Assembly (NCBI GenBank): GCA_045543655.1
Contig: JAZPXN010000034.1
Span: 1 to 62,257 of the forward strand
DNA length: 62,257 nt
Reading direction: 5' to 3'
Source: RGIG995 sp045543655
GTDB lineage: Bacteria > Bacillota > Clostridia > Oscillospirales > UBA644
Positions 17,074-24,398 of this stretch are shown piece after piece. Every line of letters begins with the position of its first letter. Position 1 is the first letter of the stretch. A program made the translations under genes and the position numbers. The notes below the pieces were generated by a model, which searched no databases, had not been told where the DNA came from, and was given only the letters and a program-made list of their open reading frames with translations.

Positions 17074-17687
17074 GATGGGTTATTTTCTGTTGGTCCGATT
17101 CCGACCGTCCCCCGGAAGGGCTTCGTGACGACGACGTGATCGTCTGCGCCGATTCCGGCATGAATTACGCCCGCCGTTGCGGCATCCGTCCTCATATCGT
17201 TCTGGGGGATTTCGATTCTTATACCGGCACTCTTCCCGCCGATACGGAGATCCTTCGTCTTCCTGCGGAAAAAGACGATACCGACACTGTATTTGCCCTT
17301 CGCCTCGGTCTTCAACGGGGAGTCAAGGAATTTCTCATCGCCGGTGGGATCGGCGGCCGCCTGGACCATACGCTGGGCGCCGTGCAGACCTTGAATTTTG
17401 CTCTGTCCCACGGGGCGCAGGCCCTTATGAGCGACGGAAAACAGACCGTGCAGGTGCTGGAGGGCCCCGTCGAGGTCTCCTACGCCGCCTCTTCCGCAAA
17501 ATATTTCTCCCTCCTTGCCCTGACCCCCAAGGTCTCCGGCATTACTCTGAAGGGATTTAAGTATTCTCTTTCCGATGCGGAGCTTACTTACGATTTCCCC
17601 CTTGGCGTCAGCAACGAGATCACCGCCCCCACCGCTGTCCTTTCCCTTTCCTCGGGTCGGGTGGCCGTGATCCGCACCTCCGACTGA
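17070..17687 (+). CDS. thiN: Thiamine diphosphokinase
   Basis: Converts thiamine to the cofactor thiamine diphosphate using ATP. The 205 residues show the family motifs CADSGMNYA, LGDFDSY, EKDDTDTVFAL, GGIGGRLDHTLG and the C-terminal PLGVSNE. It is coupled to rsgA (ATGA overlap). In Bacillus rpe lies between the two genes; it is absent here. It is the last gene of the housekeeping run. Confidence 0.93.
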   Translation: MRWVIFCWSDSDRPPEGLRDDDVIVCADSGMNYARRCGIRPHIVLGDFDSYTGTLPADTEILRLPAEKDDTDTVFALRLGLQRGVKEFLIAGGIGGRLDHTLGAVQTLNFALSHGAQALMSDGKQTVQVLEGPVEVSYAASSAKYFSLLALTPKVSGITLKGFKYSLSDAELTYDFPLGVSNEITAPTAVLSLSSGRVAVIRTSD

Positions 17688-17691
17688 TTTC

Positions 17692-17714
17692 ACACAATCC
17701 CCCGCCTCCGCATA
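17692..17714 (+). promoter_or_regulatory. Candidate sporulation-sigma promoter before the 36-residue peptide
   Basis: AC (17692-17693), 17 bases, CATA (17711-17714), then ATGGCATGA. It shares the layout found before the cysteine-rich gene and murA. A short hairpin (GGAGAAG...CTTCTCC) in the leader follows it. Confidence 0.35.
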
Positions 17715-17767
17715 AGATGGCATGAACGGAGAAGGCGAACTTCTCCGGAATATAAGGAGGCTTTCTT

Positions 17768-17878
17768 ATGATGAACAACAATTATTACTTCTGGACCGTC
17801 CTCATCGCCGCCGTGATCATCTTTGCGGTCTACGGCAACAACGGCTGCGGCTGCGAAAAAGACAATCACTGCTGCTGA
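17768..17878 (+). CDS. 36-residue membrane peptide with cysteine-rich tail
   Basis: The peptide has a short polar start (MMNNNYYF), one hydrophobic helix (TVLIAAVIIFAVYG) and a tail with four cysteines (CGC near the helix, CC at the very end). A strong ribosome site, AAGGAGG at 17754-17760, lies 7 bases before the ATG, and a terminator follows, so it is a real transcription unit of its own. I recognise no family. The size and layout recall small sporulation membrane peptides such as YjcZ, but the sequence is not clearly one of them. A sporulation-type promoter candidate lies upstream. Confidence 0.7.
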   Translation: MMNNNYYFWTVLIAAVIIFAVYGNNGCGCEKDNHCC

Positions 17879-17901
17879 TTTCCAAGCATAAAAGACGTCA
17901 A

Positions 17902-17932
17902 AACCGCCGGTATTTTGCCGGCGGTTCTTTCT
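17902..17932 (+). terminator. Rho-independent terminator
   Basis: ACCGCCGG and CCGGCGGT pair around a 7-base loop, followed by TCTTTCTTT. It ends the 36-residue peptide transcript. Confidence 0.8.
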
Positions 17933-17978
17933 TTATGTGGAAGTCCGCGTGTCACTGAGGGCACGCGGACCTGCGTTT

Positions 17979-18359
17979 TTATGCGTTGCGCTCTTCCCTG
18001 GACAGGGGAGAGGTCTCCAGCCCGAAGCTGATAGAGATGGCGCGGTCCACCCGCTCCATGGCCTCCCGGTCAAGGTGTCCCATCCGCTCCTTCAGCCGCC
18101 GTTTGTCCAGCGTCCGGATCTGCTCCAGCAGAATGATGGAATCCCGGGCAAGCCCGTAATTCCGGGCGTCTACCTCAATGTGGGTGGGTAACCGGTTTTT
18201 GTGGATCCGGCTGGTAATGGCGGCGGCAATGACCGTGGGGCTGTGCTTGTTTCCCACGTCGTTCTGCACGATCAGAACCGGCCGCACGCCGCCCTGCTCC
18301 GACCCGACCACCGGGCTTAAATCCGCATAATAAATATCTCCTCGATGAATCATCGGCAT
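17979..18359 (-). CDS. MazF/PemK-family endoribonuclease toxin (EndoA-like)
   Basis: A 126-residue sequence-specific mRNA interferase fold. It has the family opening HRGDIYYADLSPVVGSEQGG.RPVLI, the THIEV strand, and DSIILLEQIRTLDK near residue 80, all close to Bacillus NdoA/EndoA. AGGAGG lies 8 bases before ATG 18359. The usual MazE/NdoAI antitoxin should sit immediately upstream (above 18360). The 230 bases to the next gene encode no plausible protein on this strand, so the gene appears solitary. The convergent neighbour ends in a terminator. Toxicity is not established by sequence. Confidence 0.9.
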   Translation of the reverse strand: MPMIHRGDIYYADLSPVVGSEQGGVRPVLIVQNDVGNKHSPTVIAAAITSRIHKNRLPTHIEVDARNYGLARDSIILLEQIRTLDKRRLKERMGHLDREAMERVDRAISISFGLETSPLSREERNA

Positions 18360-18506
18360 TCCTTTTTCCTCCTGTGATTTTCCATGTATCTTCGCTTTCG
18401 TTTCCTTATGGGGACAGTTCTATTTTCTTCCGTTTCCGGGATTTTTAATCATCCCAATTTCCGGAAAATTGTTCCCACGTTCCATCATACGGAAAAGCGA
18501 CTCCGG

Positions 18507-18535
18507 TTGACAATCGGAAAAAAATATGCTATAAT
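18507..18535 (+). promoter_or_regulatory. SigA promoter of the antiporter gene
   Basis: Consensus TTGACA (18507-18512), 17 bases, TATAAT (18530-18535). Confidence 0.9.
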
Positions 18536-18589
18536 AGCGTCGTATCCCGGCGTTAAATCGTATTATGATTCGGAAAAGAGGTATATTTC

Positions 18590-19891
18590 ATGCAGGTGCA
18601 GGAAAAAAAGTACGGCTATACCCCTGCGCAATATCGAAAATTTGTAAAATTTGCCTGGTTAATGCTTCTCAGCTTCGGCCTTACTTATCTGTTCTTTTAC
18701 AACGGCCGTCAGAACATCAACCTGGTGCTGACCCAGATGGGAGAAGACCTGGGCGGCGGGAAAGACGCTATGGGGATCGTTTCTTCCGCATTTTTCTGGT
18801 GTTACGCCTTCGGTCAGCTGATCAGCGGACGGTTGGGTGCCTATTTCGGTTATAAGAAATTTATGATCTTCGGCATCGTTGCCTCTGCCATTCTCAACGT
18901 GGTCATCTCCTTTCAGACCTCCATTCCCTTCATTGCCGTTCTTTGGGGCGTCAACGGGTTCTGCCAGTCCACCGTCTGGGCCAACGGCGTGGGAGTTCTG
19001 AACAAATGGTGGCCTAAGGAGAAACGGGGCTTCGCCTCCGGGCTTGCCACTGCCTTCACCGGTATGGCGCAGGTCGTTACCTATCTCACCATCAACTGGT
19101 GCCTTGCGCTGAATCCCGATTGGGGCTGGCGCGCCGCCTTCCGCTATCCTATGGTCCCTATGGTGCTGATTCTCGTTGCCTTTATCGCCTTCTTCAAGAC
19201 CAAGCCCGAGGACGTGGGTCTTGCTCCCTTCGAGGAGGCCAACGAAGCGCTGAATCAAAAGGATCGGGCCCTTGCGGAGCAGATTGAGAAACGGGGGTAT
19301 TTCTATCCCTATAAGCTTCTCTTCCGTCAGCCGAAGGTGATTATTTTCTGTCTGATCTCCGCCATTGCCGGGATCGGCCGATACGGACTTCTGACCTGGG
19401 TTCCTTCCTATTTTATGGAAGAAATGGGGCTGTCCGTGAAGGACGGTATTTTCAGCACCATCCTCCTGCCCCTCGGTCACGCCTTCGCCATGTTCCTCTT
19501 CCCCCTCATCACCGATAAGGTTTTCAAGGGAAAGCGGGAGCCTATGCTGATTATTGCCTCGGTCATCACCTTTTTCGGGATGATCACCTTCCCCTTCATC
19601 AAGGAGCAGGCTTTGGCCTCCGCGATGCTCTTCGTCGTCGGCGTTTCCTGCATGGTCACCGGCGTGATCTGGGCCATTGCCGGGGATATGGGCGGCCGCG
19701 CCCTTTCGTCTACCGTGGTGGGGGTGCTTGATTGGGCCGTGTATATGGGCGCCGCCATTCAGTCCGCCCTCTTCGGCTTCGTGATCGAGTCCTTCGGTTG
19801 GCCCGCCATCTTCATTACGATCGGCGTTCTTTACGTGATCCTTCTCGTTCTGACTCTCGTTGCCCGCAAAATGAAAATGAAGGATCTGTAA
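18590..19891 (+). CDS. Organophosphate:phosphate antiporter family MFS transporter (GlpT/UhpT-like)
   Basis: A 433-residue protein with 12 predicted membrane helices. It aligns by eye with the organophosphate:Pi antiporters (GlpT, UhpT). The two phosphate-binding arginines appear conserved: one in helix 1 (YNGRQNINLV) and one in helix 7 (GRYGLLTWVPSY). The family imports glycerol-3-phosphate or sugar phosphates in exchange for phosphate; the substrate here cannot be read from sequence. It is a single gene with its own promoter and terminator; GAGG precedes the ATG. Confidence 0.88.
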   Translation: MQVQEKKYGYTPAQYRKFVKFAWLMLLSFGLTYLFFYNGRQNINLVLTQMGEDLGGGKDAMGIVSSAFFWCYAFGQLISGRLGAYFGYKKFMIFGIVASAILNVVISFQTSIPFIAVLWGVNGFCQSTVWANGVGVLNKWWPKEKRGFASGLATAFTGMAQVVTYLTINWCLALNPDWGWRAAFRYPMVPMVLILVAFIAFFKTKPEDVGLAPFEEANEALNQKDRALAEQIEKRGYFYPYKLLFRQPKVIIFCLISAIAGIGRYGLLTWVPSYFMEEMGLSVKDGIFSTILLPLGHAFAMFLFPLITDKVFKGKREPMLIIASVITFFGMITFPFIKEQALASAMLFVVGVSCMVTGVIWAIAGDMGGRALSSTVVGVLDWAVYMGAAIQSALFGFVIESFGWPAIFITIGVLYVILLVLTLVARKMKMKDL

Positions 19892-19927
19892 CCTTCTTTG
19901 GAATCAAAAATCCGTCCGTAATGAAAG

Positions 19928-19959
19928 CGGCACCTTTTTATGGAAAGGTGCCGTTTTTT
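19928..19959 (+). terminator. Rho-independent terminator after the antiporter gene
   Basis: Ten-base arms CGGCACCTTT and AAAGGTGCCG, a 6-base loop, then six T. Confidence 0.9.
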
Positions 19960-19965
19960 ATGCAA

Positions 19966-20006
19966 AAAAAGAGGAAGGAGACTCCTTCCGGAGTTTCCTT
20001 CCCGTA
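19966..20006 (-). terminator. Rho-independent terminator after ricT
   Basis: On the minus strand GGAAGGAAACTCC pairs imperfectly with GGAGTCTCCTTCC and is followed by TCTTTTTTT. It lies 6 bases past the ricT stop. Confidence 0.8.
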
Positions 20007-20011
20007 GATTC

Positions 20012-20989
20012 TTATTTCGACTCGGGTTCCTTTTTGTTCTGGGGCTTTTTGTTCTTGTGGAAATTCTTTTTCTTGTGCTTCGGCCGGGGCTTTTGCTCGG
20101 TTTTCGGAGTCTGTGCCGGGGCTTCTTCGGTCACCTCGGGGATCTCCTCCCGAATCTTGCGCTCCGGAATTTCATCGGGCGCGTTGGGGTCTGTCAGCTC
20201 TTCCTTCTTGTAGAAGGAGGGCGCTTCGTCGGGCTTATCCTCCAGCCGTACGCGAACTCCCTGCTTCAGGGCGTTGATTTCGCAGACCGTCCCGCATCCG
20301 TTTGGGGTTTTTACGTATTCTCCCATCCGGGGAAGCTCTTTATAGTCCGCCTCGTAGGCCTTCTGCTCGTAGGAAAGACAGCACATCAGCTTTCCGCAGG
20401 GCCCGGAAATTTTCTGGGGAGAAGAGGAAAGCCCCTGGTCCTTCGCCATTTTTACGGTGATCTGATCAAAGTCGGTCAAAAACGCCGCACAGCAGACCTT
20501 CCGGCCGCACAGCCCCAGCCCGGCTACGGTCTTGGTCTGATCCCGTACGCCGATCTGCCGTAACTCGATGCGGGTCTTGAAGACCGACGCGAGGTCCTTT
20601 ACCAGATCCCGGAAATCTACTCGGCCGTCGGCTACGAAGCAGAAAACGATCTTCGAGCAATCAAAGGTGTATTCCACGTTGATCAGCTTCATTTCCAGCT
20701 GATGCTTCTTGATCTTCTCTTCGCAGATCTCAAAGGCCTTCGCCTCTTTTGCCCGGTTGTCCCGGTCCTTTTTCAGGTCTTCTTCCGTGGCAAGCCGAAG
20801 GACGGGAGACAGATCCTTCACGTTCTCCGATTCGTCGATCTCCCGGTTTCCCAGCGCCACCGTCCCGATCTCCGTTCCCCGGACGGTCTGAACGATAACC
20901 TTCTGGCCGGGCTCGGCGATAATTCCGTTGGGCGCAAAATAATAGATCTTTCCCGCAGAGCGGAAACGGATCCCCATGATCTCAATCAT
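20012..20989 (-). CDS. ricT: PSP1-domain regulator RicT (YaaT)
   Basis: A subunit of the RicA-RicF-RicT (Y-complex) iron-sulfur protein that directs RNase Y processing and affects sporulation in Bacillus. It has 325 residues. The PSP1 domain spans roughly 5-215 and has the cysteine sets LCGRKVCC and CGKLMCC, proposed FeS ligands. The C-terminal third is a low-complexity Pro/Glu/Lys-rich tail ending in a basic cluster (HKKKNFHKNKK), longer than in Bacillus. The start is MIEIMGIRF with AAAGAAAGGA upstream; the 40-codon extension upstream overlaps holB and has no ribosome site. It lies downstream of holB, as in most Bacillota. Confidence 0.93.
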   Translation of the reverse strand: MIEIMGIRFRSAGKIYYFAPNGIIAEPGQKVIVQTVRGTEIGTVALGNREIDESENVKDLSPVLRLATEEDLKKDRDNRAKEAKAFEICEEKIKKHQLEMKLINVEYTFDCSKIVFCFVADGRVDFRDLVKDLASVFKTRIELRQIGVRDQTKTVAGLGLCGRKVCCAAFLTDFDQITVKMAKDQGLSSSPQKISGPCGKLMCCLSYEQKAYEADYKELPRMGEYVKTPNGCGTVCEINALKQGVRVRLEDKPDEAPSFYKKEELTDPNAPDEIPERKIREEIPEVTEEAPAQTPKTEQKPRPKHKKKNFHKNKKPQNKKEPESK

Positions 20990-21006
20990 TGGAAAAGTCC
21001 TTTCTT

Positions 21007-21903
21007 TTATAGTGATCTGCGGCTTGCCTTCAGGCAGAGCCGCGCAAGGTTGGTGCTCCAGCATTTGACGTTCACGTTGGTTTGCATTCCGTCTCCCGCT
21101 CCGTCCCACAGTGTGGCAAGATCGGCAAAAAACCGCCGCTGATTGGGGGGACAGTCCCGAAGACGCCGCTTGACGTGCAGCGAAAAGGCTTCGTAAAAAT
21201 CAACCAGTCGTTCCCGTTCTTCAAAGGTGAAGATCCGGAAGACCTCCGCCTTGTCGCCGGCCAAAAGAGCCCGCTCCAGGGCTTCGCTCTTTTGAATATC
21301 TCCGCCGCCGTCGGCTTCGTAGATCTCCAGGGCCTTCCCCAAAAAACCCGCCGCCAGCAGGGTGGCCGCCCGGGCTTTTTCATCGTATTTCCCGAAGGCT
21401 TTTTCAAAATGCGCCCGGATGATTTCTTCCGGCAAAGGCGCCATCGTCAGCGTCTGACAACGGGAACGCACCGTTTCCAGAACCCCTTCCTTCGAGGCGC
21501 AGGTCAAGAGAAATACGGCGTATTGAGGAGGCTCCTCCAAGGTTTTCAGCAGTAGATTCTGGGCTGAAATATGCAGGTTTTCCGCTCCTTCGATGCGGTA
21601 GACCTTGTGCTTTGCATCGTTGGGGGAAAGCACGATTCCCGCAAGCAGCTGCCTCAGCTCGTCTACCGGCAGATCCGCCGGAATATCAATGATGTCCGGG
21701 TGGCATTTTTCTTTAAATTTATAGCATTGCCGACAGACGCCGCAGGGACCGTTTTTATCGTCGCAGACCAGAGCGTTCGCGATAATATCGGCAAGAGTGC
21801 GCTTCCCCGATCCCCGGGGACCTTCGATAAGATAGGCGTGGAATAAATGGGAATTCAGCGCTTTTTTGATGGGTTCGTTCCCGTAAAGTCCGTTGAAATT
21901 CAT
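21007..21903 (-). CDS. holB: DNA polymerase III subunit delta'
   Basis: A clamp-loader AAA+ subunit that helps place the beta clamp on DNA. The 298 residues include GPRGSGKRTLAD (P-loop-like), a zinc-binding set of four Cys (CGVCRQCYKFKEKC), QNLLLKTLEEPP and the sensor SRCQTL. The start codon overlaps the stop of the small upstream ORF (TGATG), with GAGG inside that ORF. ricT follows 17 bases later. Bacillus has yaaQ-yaaR-holB-ricT; yaaQ, yaaR and tmk are not here. Confidence 0.92.
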   Translation of the reverse strand: MNFNGLYGNEPIKKALNSHLFHAYLIEGPRGSGKRTLADIIANALVCDDKNGPCGVCRQCYKFKEKCHPDIIDIPADLPVDELRQLLAGIVLSPNDAKHKVYRIEGAENLHISAQNLLLKTLEEPPQYAVFLLTCASKEGVLETVRSRCQTLTMAPLPEEIIRAHFEKAFGKYDEKARAATLLAAGFLGKALEIYEADGGGDIQKSEALERALLAGDKAEVFRIFTFEERERLVDFYEAFSLHVKRRLRDCPPNQRRFFADLATLWDGAGDGMQTNVNVKCWSTNLARLCLKASRRSL

Positions 21904-22133
21904 CAGGCGACCTCAAAACCGCAGTTGACCGAGCGTTCGAATACGCCGCGTGCGTATTCCAAGACGCTTCCGTAAAAGGGACGGGCCTCGTAGGCAGCCG
22001 GAGCTCCCGTTTCCGGCTTCACGAGCCGGGGGATCTGCCCCCGCAAAGACTCAAAGCGGTCTTTCATGGCCGTCATTACCCCTTCGCCGTGGTCCTTCCG
22101 CCGATACAAAACGATATGGCGGAGTACGGTCAT
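21903..22133 (-). CDS. Small protein with Dabb-like N-terminal half
   Basis: A 76-residue ORF, translationally coupled to holB by a TGATG stop-start overlap and read from the same promoter. Its first 45 residues (LRHIVLYRRKD, then ESLRGQIPRL) resemble the start of the stress-responsive alpha/beta barrel (Dabb) family. The second half does not match, and Dabb proteins are usually about 95-105 residues, so this may be a truncated or diverged copy. AGAAGGG sits almost against the ATG, an unusually tight ribosome site. Function is unknown; its certain role is as the leader cistron of holB-ricT. Confidence 0.5.
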   Translation of the reverse strand: MTVLRHIVLYRRKDHGEGVMTAMKDRFESLRGQIPRLVKPETGAPAAYEARPFYGSVLEYARGVFERSVNCGFEVA

Positions 22134-22162
22134 CCCTTCTCTCTATTTTAGAATTCCTCTCT

Positions 22163-22191
22163 ATTATAACACAAATTGCGGACAATTGCAA
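22163..22191 (-). promoter_or_regulatory. SigA promoter of the holB-ricT operon
   Basis: Minus strand: TTGCAA (22191-22186), 17 bases, TATAAT (22168-22163). Confidence 0.8.
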
Positions 22192-22291
22192 GAAAGTTTG
22201 CTGAAATTTAAAATAAAGTTGCATATCCGTACTGGAAATTCCGCAAAAAATGTGGTACAATGGTACTATCAAGTGATTTTGGAGCCGTTTT

Positions 22292-22900
22292 ATGGGTTAT
22301 CTTACCGTCCGCGGCAATGCGGAATACGAATTTACCGAAAAAAAATCCCGCTTCATCGGCCGGGTCTTCTATACCCCCACCGAGGAAGATGCGAAAAAGG
22401 CCGTTGCCTCCGTCCGGGCCGGAGACCCGGAGGCCCGCCATCACGTCTTCGCCTACGTTGTCCACGGAGGAGTCGTTCGCATGAGCGACGACGGCGAGCC
22501 CTCCGGCACCGGGGGAGCCCCCACCCTCAACGCCATTCAGAAGAACGGATTTGAGGACGTCACCGTGGTGGTTACCCGTTATTTTGGGGGGATTCTTCTG
22601 GGCGCGGGCGGATTGGTGCGTGCCTACGCCAAGGCCGCCGCCGGAGCGTTGGAAGCGGCAGAGAAGACCGAAACCGCCGAGTTTATCGATTTCACCGTTT
22701 CCTTTTCCTACGCCAAAACCGGCACCGTCACTTATCATGCGGAAAAATTGAATATCCCTATCACCGACCGGGTCTTTTCCGACGGCGTGGTCTTTACCAT
22801 GACCGCCGAGCAACCCGCCCTTGACGCCTTCAAAGAGGCGCTGAGCGAGGATATCTCCATCGCGTTCGAAGAGATCGGCCGCCGCACGGCTCCCCGTTGA
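22292..22900 (+). CDS. yigZ: YigZ/IMPACT family protein
   Basis: A 202-residue protein with the UPF0029/IMPACT N-terminal domain: EYEFTEKKSRFIGRVFY, the HHVFAYVV strand, DDGEPSGTGGAP and TRYFGGILLGAGGLVRAY. It then has a DUF1949 ferredoxin-like C-terminal domain (from about residue 135). Eukaryotic IMPACT regulates Gcn2; the bacterial role is uncertain (Bacillus YvyE). The start at ATG 22292 has GGAG 9 bases upstream. It is a single gene with a following terminator; I see only a weak promoter. Confidence 0.92.
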   Translation: MGYLTVRGNAEYEFTEKKSRFIGRVFYTPTEEDAKKAVASVRAGDPEARHHVFAYVVHGGVVRMSDDGEPSGTGGAPTLNAIQKNGFEDVTVVVTRYFGGILLGAGGLVRAYAKAAAGALEAAEKTETAEFIDFTVSFSYAKTGTVTYHAEKLNIPITDRVFSDGVVFTMTAEQPALDAFKEALSEDISIAFEEIGRRTAPR

Positions 22901-22915
22901 CTTCTTCTATCTGCA

Positions 22916-22960
22916 AACAGAAGGTTTTCTTGTATGGAAGACCTTCTGTTTTGTATTTTC
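22916..22960 (+). terminator. Rho-independent terminator after yigZ
   Basis: Fourteen-base arms (22916-22929 and 22937-22950) pair with one wobble around a 7-base loop, followed by TTGTATTTTC. Confidence 0.85.
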
Positions 22961-22984
22961 GTCAGGTTTTTTTCTCTCCCCCTC

Positions 22985-23013
22985 TTGACATCCTGGCTGA
23001 TTTGTTATATAAT
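22985..23013 (+). promoter_or_regulatory. SigA promoter of the rnf operon
   Basis: Consensus TTGACA (22985-22990), 17 bases, TATAAT (23008-23013), about 60 bases before rnfC. Confidence 0.9.
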
Positions 23014-23072
23014 ATATAATAGAATTATTATAATAGCGGATTCTATACTTTTTTGAGAGAGGTGTATATTGT

Positions 23073-24398
23073 ATGGCGTTTTCCTTCCGCGGCGGGATCC
23101 ATCCGGATTACCAGAAAGAAAAACCCGCCGCCAGCGTCATCGTCAGCAACCTTCCCCAGCCGGAAACGGTGGTCATCCCTCTGTCCCAGCATATCGGCGC
23201 TCCCTGCCAGCCCTTGGTGAAGGTGGGAGACCGGGTTCTGGAGGGGCAGAAGATCGGCGACTGCGAGACCGGCCTCTGCGCTCCCATTCACGCTTCCGTG
23301 GCCGGCGTCGTTAAGGCCGTGGAGCCCCGTTGGAACGTCTCCGGCGTCAAGGTTCTGTCCGTCGTGATCGAAAACGACGGCAGCGACGAAAAGGTGGATC
23401 TCCAGCCCTACGAAGGGGAGATTTCCGATCTTACTCCCGATCAGATCATCGCCCTCGCCCGGGAAGCGGGGATCGTCGGCATGGGCGGGGCGGCCTTCCC
23501 CCTCCACGCCAAGCTCCGGACCGCCATCGACCGGAACGTGACCTCCGTGATCATTAACGGTTGCGAATGCGAGCCCTTTATCACCGCGGACCACCGGGCT
23601 ATGGTGGAATATCCCCGCTTTATCGTTACCGGCGCGGAGCTGATCCGTCACTGCCTTGGGGTGGACGACGTGGTCATCTGCGTGGAAAACAACAAGCCGG
23701 ACGCCGTGGCTACCATGCGTGCCACCGCCGACGGGACGGGCATTTCCGTTATGGAGTTGCCCACCAAATATCCCCAGGGCGGCGAAAAACAGCTGATCCG
23801 CGCCGTCACCGGACGGGAGGTTCCGCCGGGCAAATTGCCCATGGATATCGGATGCGCCGTTTTCAACGTGGATACCTGCGCCTCCCTTTACCGCGCCATT
23901 TACCGGGCTCAGCCCCTCATCAAGCGGGTGGTCACCGTCAGCGGCTCCGCCGTCGCCAATCCGGCCAATCTGCTGGTTCGCATCGGCACCTCTTACCGGG
24001 AACTGTTCCGTCATTGCGGCGGATTCGTTTCCGAGCCCTACAAGATCGTCACCGGCGGCCCCATGATGGGAACGGCCCAGCATTCCCTGGATATCCCCGT
24101 GGTGAAGAATACCTCCTCCCTTCTCGCTTTTGCGGAAAACGGAGGAGAGGAGTCTTTCCCGGAGAACGACACCTGCATCCGCTGCGGCCGTTGCGTCTCG
24201 GTCTGTCCTATGCGGCTCCAGCCTACCAAGATCTACGAAAACGCCGTTCTGGACAGATTCGCCGAATGTGACGCGCTGAACGTTCGTGATTGTATCGAAT
24301 GCGGCTGTTGCGCCTACGTTTGTCCCGCAAAATTATATCTGGTACAAGCCATGCGGATGGCCAAGAGCCAGATTCCCAGGGAAGGAGGAAAGAAATGA
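23073..24398 (+). CDS. rnfC: Rnf electron transport complex subunit C
   Basis: NADH/NAD-binding peripheral subunit of the ferredoxin:NAD+ oxidoreductase that pumps Na+ or H+. The 441 residues have a barrel-sandwich N-terminus (HIGAPCQPLVKVGDRV), a flavin/NADH-binding Rossmann region (GMGGAAFPLHAKL, GCECEPF), a SLBB segment, and two C-terminal 4Fe-4S sets (CIRCGRCVSVCP and CIECGCCAYVCP). It is first gene of the canonical CDGEAB order, and its stop overlaps rnfD (ATGA). Confidence 0.96.
   Translation: MAFSFRGGIHPDYQKEKPAASVIVSNLPQPETVVIPLSQHIGAPCQPLVKVGDRVLEGQKIGDCETGLCAPIHASVAGVVKAVEPRWNVSGVKVLSVVIENDGSDEKVDLQPYEGEISDLTPDQIIALAREAGIVGMGGAAFPLHAKLRTAIDRNVTSVIINGCECEPFITADHRAMVEYPRFIVTGAELIRHCLGVDDVVICVENNKPDAVATMRATADGTGISVMELPTKYPQGGEKQLIRAVTGREVPPGKLPMDIGCAVFNVDTCASLYRAIYRAQPLIKRVVTVSGSAVANPANLLVRIGTSYRELFRHCGGFVSEPYKIVTGGPMMGTAQHSLDIPVVKNTSSLLAFAENGGEESFPENDTCIRCGRCVSVCPMRLQPTKIYENAVLDRFAECDALNVRDCIECGCCAYVCPAKLYLVQAMRMAKSQIPREGGKK

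Noticed and set aside
18360..18589. Antitoxin gene for the MazF-like protein
   Set aside because: No minus-strand frame longer than about 22 codons with a ribosome site is present.
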